11,951 nucleotides of DNA from CAZBQC01 sp964494015 (lineage in GTDB: Bacteria > Bacillota_I > Bacilli_A > RF39 > UBA660), in NCBI GenBank assembly GCA_964494015.1, contig CAZBQC010000027.1, positions 1 to 11,951 of the forward strand, in the 5' to 3' direction. The position numbers and the translations under genes were made by a program. Of this stretch, positions 7,156-11,951 are shown piece after piece; the stretch's first letter is position 1; each line of letters starts with the position of its first letter. The notes under the pieces are model-generated. The model searched no databases. It worked only from the letters and a program-made list of their open reading frames with translations, and was not told the DNA's origin.

Positions 7156-7420
7156 ATATAGTATTGAAGGGTCATCTGATGAAACAATGTTTACAATCGA
7201 TGAGTTCGTTAGAATTAATTTATTAATATGTTTTATAAGTGATAGTGGAAATATTAGTAAAGCAATTGATCCAAGTAATCAATGATTTAATTATGCAAAG
7301 TTCTAATAATATAACTTGTACAGGCGATTATCAATATCAATGTCGGGGGAAAACTTTATGTATAATAAAATTTATGAACTTTTAAGTAAATAAGATGTAA
7401 AGAATAATATGTTAACATAT
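7156..7420. other. Gene-poor stretch with short broken frames
   Basis: No convincing gene is seen here. The longest readable pieces are an ATG frame of 32 residues at 7187-7285, a frame of 30 residues starting at 7293 that contains ITCTGDYQY, and a 17-residue frame starting at 7340 in the same phase as the first. Coding-like composition in adjacent phases, broken by stops, suggests a decayed gene, but no family could be named. No RNA gene or strong hairpin was recognised. Confidence 0.3.
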
Positions 7421-7537
7421 TGTTTTTCATTGTAGAAAATTATTGTATATTGTATAATAAAAATATCATAGTAGTCTGTTTGTAATGTATTAGGAGAATT
7501 TATGAAGAATATTAAAATATTGAATAAACTAAAAAAC
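7415..7537 (+). repeat. Direct repeat copy 1: promoter, leader and first codons of the LRR gene
   Basis: This 123-bp stretch matches 9765-9887 with three differences (7463, 7478 and 7482), followed by identical ribosome binding site and first 12 codons. The match ends only because copy 2 runs into the N gap. The repeat shows tandem duplication of the whole transcription unit. Confidence 0.95.
7430..7458 (+). promoter_or_regulatory. Promoter of the LRR protein gene
   Basis: TTGTAG at 7430-7435, a 17-bp spacer and a perfect TATAAT at 7453-7458. The leader to the ATG is about 37 nt and contains AGGAGA before the start. The same promoter is conserved at 9780-9808 in the second copy. Confidence 0.75.
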
Positions 7538-9727
7538 TTTATACGATTATTATTTGTAATGGTAATATCTTTACTTTTAATGGTATGTATGGATACTTTT
7601 GCAGAAACGCCAGCTAATCCAGCATTTGATGACTATAATTTTTATAAATGTGTAGTAGATGCTTATAATGACAAAAACGGTACATCATCACCATATACAA
7701 CTAATTTGAGCAATGAACAATTACAGACAATAATTAATTTAACATGTTCAAGTTATAGTAAGCCAGATTCAGAAAAAATTTCATCAGTATCTGGGCTTGA
7801 AAAATTAACCGCTTTAACAGATTTAGATTTAAATTATAACAATATAACTACCATTGATGTAAGTAGCAACACTGCTTTGAAAGATTTATCTTTAACTAGC
7901 AACAATTTAACTACCATTGATGTAAGTAAAAACACTGTTTTGACAACTTTATGGTTAATTGATAACAATTTAACTACTATTGATGTAAGTAGCAACACTG
8001 CTTTGACAAATTTAAATTTAGGTGATAACAATTTAACTACCATTGATTTAAGTAGCAACATTGCTTTGACAAATTTAAGTTTATGGGATAACAATATAAG
8101 TACCATTGATTTAAGTAAAAACACTGCTTTGACATATTTATATTTAGATAATAACAATTTAAGCACCATTGATGTAAGTAAAAATACTGCTTTGACTAGT
8201 TTAAATTTAAATGATAACAATATAAGTACCATTGATTTAAGTAAAAACACTGTTTTGACAGATTTATCTTTAAGTAGCAACAATATAACTACCATTGATG
8301 TAAGTAAAAACACCGCTTTGACAGATTTAGATTTATGGGATAACAATATAAGTACCATTGATTTAAGTAGCAACACTGCTTTGACAGATTTAGATTTAGC
8401 TAATAACAATATAAGTACCATTGATTTAAGTAAAAATACTGCTTTAACAGATTTAAATTTATATAATAACAATATAACTACCATTGATGTAAGTAGCAAC
8501 ACTGCTTTAACAGATTTAGATTTAGGTTATAACAATTTAACTACCATTGATGTAAGTAAAAACACTGCTTTGACATCTTTAATTTTATATAATAACAATA
8601 TAAGTACCATTGATTTAAGTAGCAACACTGCTTTGACATATTTAGATTTATGGTATAACAATATAAGTACCATTGATTTAAGTAATAATACATCTTTAAA
8701 AGATATATATATGTTGGGAAATCCTTTTGAAACTAGAATAATAAGAATTTTAAGAGGAAACGATATTTTGATTAATGACATAATTTTTCCAAGTCATTAT
8801 AGTTCTCAATATTCGGTTGCTACTACTTCGATTGCTACTTATAGTAATGGGGTAATAAATGGTTTGTCAAATGGAACCACTACATTAACTACTGAATTCA
8901 CAAGTCCGTCTGGAGAAACTACTACTTATATCAGAACAGTAAAAGTATTTGACATAACGTCAAGTAAATATAATATTGATATAAATAATGATTATATATT
9001 AATTAATTCAGATAGTGATACCACTTTCTTATCAAATATAACAGTGCCATTAGGTACAAAAGTAATAAATGACGATAAATTACAAATAAAAGACGACACC
9101 GTAGTTGTTAAGGAATTTAATCTTGCTAGTTATAGATCGAATTTTTATGATTTAAATCAAAATGTTTTATTAGTAACAAATATTGATAATAGTGAAATCT
9201 TAAATGGTATTGTAGTTAAAAATCTAAATAAAGAAATAATAAATAATAAAATAGTTATTAAAAAAGATGAAGATGTAATAAAAGAATATCCAATTATTCA
9301 AGTACAAGTAAATAATTTGATAAATAATTTAGATTTAAATAAAGGAATTATAAAAAAAATACTAGTAGGAAGTAAAGTTAATGTTTTGAGTGATTTATCA
9401 ATAATAACAGAAGTTACTAATACGATAACTAAAATAGATAAAAATAATAATGAATTATCAGGTTCAGATGATTTAAAGACAGGAGATAAATTAAGAATAA
9501 CATTTGAAGATAATAGTTATTATGAATATGGGGTGTCAGTAATTGGGGATGTTGATGGAACGGGAACACTTAGTTTGTCAGATATAATGACTATAGCAAA
9601 TTATATTTATAAAGATAAAAATAGATTGAGTGGAATTTATTTAGAAGCTGCAGATTATAATAGTGATGGAGGATACACTTTAAGTGATATAATGACTTTA
9701 GCTAGAAAAGTGTATAAAGGAGAATAG
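7502..9727 (+). CDS. Secreted leucine-rich repeat protein with C-terminal dockerin-like domain
   Basis: A 741-residue exported protein. A basic N-terminus and hydrophobic stretch (13-28) end in DTFA, giving a signal peptidase I site after about residue 34. Residues 35-104 look like an N-terminal cap. Residues 105-398 are 14 tandem 21-residue leucine-rich repeats of the form LxxLxLxxNNxxTIDxSxNTA, followed by a degenerate capping repeat to 419. A bacterial Ig-like stretch (SNGVINGLSNGTTTLT) and further beta-rich sequence follow. Residues 680-741 contain two 12-residue calcium loops, D683-D694 (DVDGTGTLSLSD) and D718-D729 (DYNSDGGYTLSD), each followed by a helix, as in type I dockerins. There is no membrane anchor or LPxTG. 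The ATG has TAGGAGA upstream. It probably binds a ligand with the LRR face and attaches to a cohesin-like partner, possibly the product of the downstream gene. Confidence 0.9.
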   Translation: MKNIKILNKLKNFIRLLFVMVISLLLMVCMDTFAETPANPAFDDYNFYKCVVDAYNDKNGTSSPYTTNLSNEQLQTIINLTCSSYSKPDSEKISSVSGLEKLTALTDLDLNYNNITTIDVSSNTALKDLSLTSNNLTTIDVSKNTVLTTLWLIDNNLTTIDVSSNTALTNLNLGDNNLTTIDLSSNIALTNLSLWDNNISTIDLSKNTALTYLYLDNNNLSTIDVSKNTALTSLNLNDNNISTIDLSKNTVLTDLSLSSNNITTIDVSKNTALTDLDLWDNNISTIDLSSNTALTDLDLANNNISTIDLSKNTALTDLNLYNNNITTIDVSSNTALTDLDLGYNNLTTIDVSKNTALTSLILYNNNISTIDLSSNTALTYLDLWYNNISTIDLSNNTSLKDIYMLGNPFETRIIRILRGNDILINDIIFPSHYSSQYSVATTSIATYSNGVINGLSNGTTTLTTEFTSPSGETTTYIRTVKVFDITSSKYNIDINNDYILINSDSDTTFLSNITVPLGTKVINDDKLQIKDDTVVVKEFNLASYRSNFYDLNQNVLLVTNIDNSEILNGIVVKNLNKEIINNKIVIKKDEDVIKEYPIIQVQVNNLINNLDLNKGIIKKILVGSKVNVLSDLSIITEVTNTITKIDKNNNELSGSDDLKTGDKLRITFEDNSYYEYGVSVIGDVDGTGTLSLSDIMTIANYIYKDKNRLSGIYLEAADYNSDGGYTLSDIMTLARKVYKGE
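7814..8695 (+). repeat. Array of 14 tandem 63-bp units encoding leucine-rich repeats
   Basis: Fourteen in-frame 63-bp units encode one LRR each. Most of each unit is almost constant in DNA, including ACCATTGAT and AACACTGCT. Differences cluster in four codons, at repeat positions 3, 5, 7 and 8. Of these 56 codons, 50 end in T, 4 are TGG and 2 are AGC. Two sub-variants also alternate: act with gatgta, and agt with gattta. Confidence 0.95.
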
Positions 9728-9768
9728 TAAAATTCATGTTAAGTGTATTTTTTACTTATTAAATACAT
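9714..9768 (+). repeat. Direct repeat: last codons and 3' flank of the LRR gene
   Basis: This 55-bp segment, covering the final YKGE codons, the stop and 41 bp of 3' flank, recurs without a difference at 9988-10042, directly after the N gap. It marks the end of a second LRR paralogue. Confidence 0.95.
9743..9768 (+). terminator. Possible weak terminator hairpin after the LRR gene
   Basis: TGTATTT at 9744-9750 pairs with AAATACA at 9761-9767 around a 10-nt loop, and a G-T wobble extends the stem. A T-rich tract (TATTGTTTTT) follows. An alternative stem, AGTAAAA with TTTTACT, overlaps it. Both stems are nearly all A-T, so function is uncertain. The same hairpin recurs at 10017-10042. Confidence 0.3.
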
Positions 9769-9887
9769 ATTGTTTTTCATTGTAGAAAATTATTGTATAT
9801 TGTATAATAAAAGTATCATAGTAGTCTATTTATAATGTATTAGGAGAATTTATGAAGAATATTAAAATATTGAATAAACTAAAAAAC
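9765..9887 (+). repeat. Direct repeat copy 2: promoter, leader and first codons
   Basis: Second copy of 7415-7537, offset by 2350 bp, with its own -35 (9780-9785), -10 (9803-9808) and AGGAGA. It ends at the first N. Confidence 0.95.
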
Positions 9888-10001
9888 NNNNNNNNNNNNN
9901 NNNNNNNNNNNNNNNNNNNNNNNNNNNNNNNNNNNNNNNNNNNNNNNNNNNNNNNNNNNNNNNNNNNNNNNNNNNNNNNNNNNNNNNATAAAGGAGAATA
10001 G
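9852..10001 (+). CDS. Tandem paralogue of the LRR-dockerin protein, interior lost in assembly gap
   Basis: Only the ends are visible. The first 12 codons (MKNIKILNKLKN) are identical to the preceding LRR gene, behind an almost identical promoter and ribosome binding site. The last codons (YKGE, stop at 9999-10001) and the 3' flank are also identical to that gene. Between them lie 100 Ns. A full copy would need about 2.2 kb, so 100 N is almost certainly a placeholder for a repeat the assembler could not resolve. The missing part may be one paralogue or several, or the gap may be a collapsed duplicate. The product should be exported and should end in the same dockerin-like tail, but the LRR content is unknown. 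Confidence 0.75.
   Translation: MKNIKILNKLKNXXXXXXXXXXXXXXXXXXXXXXXXXXXXXXXXXXKGE
9888..9987. other. Assembly gap of exactly 100 N
   Basis: One hundred consecutive Ns, the usual placeholder for a scaffold gap of unknown size. Both edges lie in sequence duplicated from the neighbouring LRR gene, which explains why assembly failed here. Confidence 0.98.
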
Positions 10002-10042
10002 TAAAATTCATGTTAAGTGTATTTTTTACTTATTAAATACAT
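9988..10042 (+). repeat. Direct repeat: second copy of LRR gene 3' end
   Basis: Identical over 55 bp to 9714-9768. After it the two loci diverge: copy 1 leads into the LRR promoter repeat and copy 2 into the promoter of the membrane protein gene. Confidence 0.95.
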
Positions 10043-10071
10043 TGTAAAAAAATGTTGAATTGTGTTATACT
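10042..10071 (+). promoter_or_regulatory. Upstream promoter (P1) of the cohesin-like membrane protein gene
   Basis: TTGTAA at 10042-10047, an 18-bp spacer and TATACT at 10066-10071, with TGT at 10063-10065 making the -10 extended. Confidence 0.55.
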
Positions 10072-10121
10072 TGGCTTAGTTAAAATATGTTGAATTGTGT
10101 TATACTTGGCTTAGTTAAAAT
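10052..10121 (+). repeat. Two tandem 35-bp repeats carrying promoter boxes
   Basis: Units 10052-10086 and 10087-10121 are essentially identical. A diverged third start (ATGTGTTGAATG) follows at about 10122-10133. Each full unit contains TGTTATACT, an extended sigma-A -10 box, and TTGGCTTAGTTAAAA. Confidence 0.9.
10077..10106 (+). promoter_or_regulatory. Downstream duplicated promoter (P2) of the cohesin-like membrane protein gene
   Basis: The second 35-bp unit repeats the extended -10 TGTTATACT, with TATACT at 10101-10106. The -35 region (TAGTTA at 10077-10082) is poor, so recognition would rest on the extended -10 or the site may act only as a duplicated binding site. Confidence 0.4.
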
Positions 10122-10146
10122 ATGTGTTGAATGTAGGAGAGTAAAA

Positions 10147-11951
10147 ATGAAAAAGGGAATATTTAAAATAATAGTTGGTCTATTCTTATTAGCAATAACT
10201 GTCGATGTAAAGGCTTTGAAGATTAAACCATCTGGTTTAACTGGCATTGCACCAGGAGAAACTAAAACGGTTAATATTATTGTTGAAGGAGCCAGTGCAT
10301 CTGTAAAAGTATCAGCAGCTGAGGGAACGTTAGTTTACGATAGTGCCATTTTAACATACAATGGGGCAACAAAGGTTATTGGATGGACTGAATTTAATGG
10401 TATGAATAATTTTTCTGTAGGTGATTTATCATTTAATAGTTTAATATCAACTTCACCAGTAACATTATATACATTATCTTTTACAGCTAAATCTACTGCC
10501 CCAGCAGGTAGCACAACAATATCTATTAATAATCCTAGTTGTACTAATGAATTAGGTAACACAATAGCAGGTGTAACTAGTGATAGCTTGTCGATTAGAG
10601 TAAAATCAACCATAAATACATTATCTGATTTGTCACTAACTGGAGCTACTATAGATTTTAGTTCAAATATAACTACTTATAATGTAACTGTGGACGCTGC
10701 AACAACTACTATATCAGCAACTAAAACAGATGCTAATGCAACTATTGCTGGAACAGGAGCTAAAACCCTTAATTATGGTGCAAATAAAATTGATGTAGTA
10801 GTTACTAGTGAAGCAGGAACTACTAAGACATATACAATTAATGTAACAAGAACTGATAATAGAAGTACTAATAATAATTTAAAGAGTTTAACATTAAGTG
10901 AGGGAACATTGAAATTTGATTCTACAAAAGTAACATATGACGTAGATGTAGATAAAGATGTTTCTGAATTAACTATTGGTGCTGAGGTGGCCGATGCTAA
11001 GGCATCATTTGTAACTGGCTTTGGGCCTAGAAAAGTAACCTTAAAATCAGGCTTAAATGTTATCTTAATAAAAGTAAGTAGTGAAAAAAAAGAAGTAAAA
11101 ACATATACTTTAAATGTTACAAAAGAAGATGTTAGAAGTTCGGTTAATACATTAAAAACTTTAACTCTATCTAGTGGAACATTAGAGTTTCAAAACGATG
11201 TTTTAGAGTATAAAACAACAGTGGCTTTTTCAACAACTAATATAGATATAACTTATGATCCAACCGATAGTAAAGCTAAAGTAGAAGTTACTGGTAATAA
11301 AAATTTAATTATTGGAGAAAATACTATTACCATAAAAGTAACTGCCGAGAATGAAACGACTAAGGAATATAAAATTATTGTAAAGAGATTAAGTGAATCA
11401 GAAAAATTACCATCAAATAATAGTTATTTAAAACAACTATCTATTGATAAATATAATATAGACTTTAATAAAAATACACTTAAATATGAATTGAATATTA
11501 GGAACGAAAAATCTCTAGTTATTAATGCCGAAAAAGAAGATAGTACTTCAGATGTAAAAATTTTAGGAAATGAAAATTTAGTAGATGGAAGTATTATTAG
11601 AATAATAGTTACTAGTGAAGATGGCAGTAGTAGAACATATCAAATAACTGTTAATAAAACTTCTGGTATTGATTCAATTATACTTTGTTCAGTAATTGGA
11701 GGAGTTCTCCTATTAATAGTAGTTGTAGTAATTGTAATGCTTAATAAGAAAAAGAAGTTAAATAATCAAAATACCCAAGATAATATAGTTTATACTAATA
11801 CAAATATGAATAATCCAAATACCCAAGGTAATGTAGTTTATACTAATGCAAATATGAATAATCCAAATACCCAAGGTAATGTAGTTTATACTAATACAAA
11901 TATGAATAATCCAAATACCCAAGGTAATGTAGTTTATACTAATGCAAATAT
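10147..11951 (+). CDS. Membrane-anchored surface protein with cohesin-like and cadherin-like domains (3' partial)
   Basis: The frame stays open to the window end: 601 codons are seen and the stop is missing. The ATG at 10147 has AGGAGA at 10135-10140, 6 nt upstream. A signal peptide ends in VKA at about residue 23. Residues 24-155 resemble a cohesin domain: PGETKTVNIIVEG, YDSAILTY, VGDLSF, PVTLYTLSFTAKS, then APAGSTTISI. Four cadherin-like beta-sandwich domains of about 85 residues follow, from roughly 156, 242, 333 and 422. Each opens with LxxLxL and closes near TYxxxV. A transmembrane helix at about 508-532 is followed by KKKK, so the tail is cytoplasmic; no LPxTG precedes it. The tail consists of 16-residue repeats. 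It probably displays a receptor for dockerin-bearing partners such as the adjacent LRR proteins; that partnership is inference. Confidence 0.88.
   Translation, partial: MKKGIFKIIVGLFLLAITVDVKALKIKPSGLTGIAPGETKTVNIIVEGASASVKVSAAEGTLVYDSAILTYNGATKVIGWTEFNGMNNFSVGDLSFNSLISTSPVTLYTLSFTAKSTAPAGSTTISINNPSCTNELGNTIAGVTSDSLSIRVKSTINTLSDLSLTGATIDFSSNITTYNVTVDAATTTISATKTDANATIAGTGAKTLNYGANKIDVVVTSEAGTTKTYTINVTRTDNRSTNNNLKSLTLSEGTLKFDSTKVTYDVDVDKDVSELTIGAEVADAKASFVTGFGPRKVTLKSGLNVILIKVSSEKKEVKTYTLNVTKEDVRSSVNTLKTLTLSSGTLEFQNDVLEYKTTVAFSTTNIDITYDPTDSKAKVEVTGNKNLIIGENTITIKVTAENETTKEYKIIVKRLSESEKLPSNNSYLKQLSIDKYNIDFNKNTLKYELNIRNEKSLVINAEKEDSTSDVKILGNENLVDGSIIRIIVTSEDGSSRTYQITVNKTSGIDSIILCSVIGGVLLLIVVVVIVMLNKKKKLNNQNTQDNIVYTNTNMNNPNTQGNVVYTNANMNNPNTQGNVVYTNTNMNNPNTQGNVVYTNAN
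11761..11951 (+). repeat. 48-bp tandem repeats encoding the cytoplasmic tail
   Basis: Units at 11761-11808, 11809-11856, 11857-11904 and 11905 to the window edge each encode 16 residues of the type NNPNTQGNVVYTNxNM. The first unit is diverged (Q, D and I substitutions). Units 1 and 3 carry ACA and units 2 and 4 carry GCA at the same codon, so a 96-bp double unit appears to have been duplicated. The array continues beyond the window. Confidence 0.93.

Noticed and set aside
7814..8695. CRISPR array
   Set aside because: The 63-bp units are contiguous and in frame, have no distinct spacers of uniform length, and encode leucine-rich repeats.
7814..8695. Diversity-generating retroelement target
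   Set aside because: The variable codons recalled such a system, but no reverse transcriptase, template repeat or adenine-specific pattern is present, and variation is between tandem units. Recombination explains it more simply.
7834..8781. Long minus-strand frames rich in LLLTSMVVILL-type repeats
   Set aside because: They are the antisense shadow of the 63-bp LRR units. The repeat period keeps the opposite strand free of stops; there is no start context, and the hydrophobic composition is the mirror of the LRR codons.
10335..10613. Minus-strand 92-residue frame
   Set aside because: It lies entirely antisense to the cohesin-like domain of the membrane protein gene, which has a signal peptide, ribosome binding site and continuous domain order.

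Overview
The window comes from an AT-rich, low-GC Gram-positive bacterium. It is most likely an uncultured Bacilli lineage near the Mollicutes, of the kind recovered from gut metagenomes; this placement is inference. Support comes from a T-box-controlled aminoacyl-tRNA synthetase, strong AGGAGG-type ribosome binding sites, sigma-A promoters with extended -10 boxes, a SpoVIF-like sporulation protein and a SipW-type signal segment. The standard genetic code is used: TGA ends the der gene and tryptophan is TGG. A 100-N run and a probable one-base indel point to a draft or metagenome assembly.

Left part (1-7155), mostly core functions. The end of a T-box leader precedes asnS. Next comes a secreted or membrane-tethered surface protein with a SipW-like N-terminus, now split by a frameshift. 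A shared hairpin separates it from a convergent DUF1003 membrane protein. DUF1003 and the GTPase gene der are divided by two back-to-back promoters. The der stop codon overlaps a 71-residue coiled-coil ORF. A SpoVIF-like gene and a diacylglycerol/lipid kinase gene follow.

Right part (7156-11951), accessory and repeat-rich. A gene-poor stretch of about 345 bp holds only short broken frames and a promoter. Then comes a secreted 741-residue protein with 14 nearly identical 21-residue leucine-rich repeats and a C-terminal dockerin-like pair of calcium loops. A second copy of its promoter and first 12 codons lies directly downstream and runs into the N gap. Its last codons and 3' flank reappear after the gap, so a tandem paralogue (or several) is collapsed there. 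Next, behind a duplicated promoter, is a partial gene that runs off the window end. It encodes a signal peptide, a cohesin-like domain, four cadherin-like beta-sandwich domains, one membrane helix and a repetitive cytoplasmic tail.

The most interesting reading is that the right part forms a small surface display system. The membrane protein would offer a cohesin-like receptor, and the tandem LRR proteins, with diverse residues confined to one face of the solenoid, would dock on it through dockerin-like tails. The architecture is visible in the sequence; the docking and the variation of the LRR face are inference.
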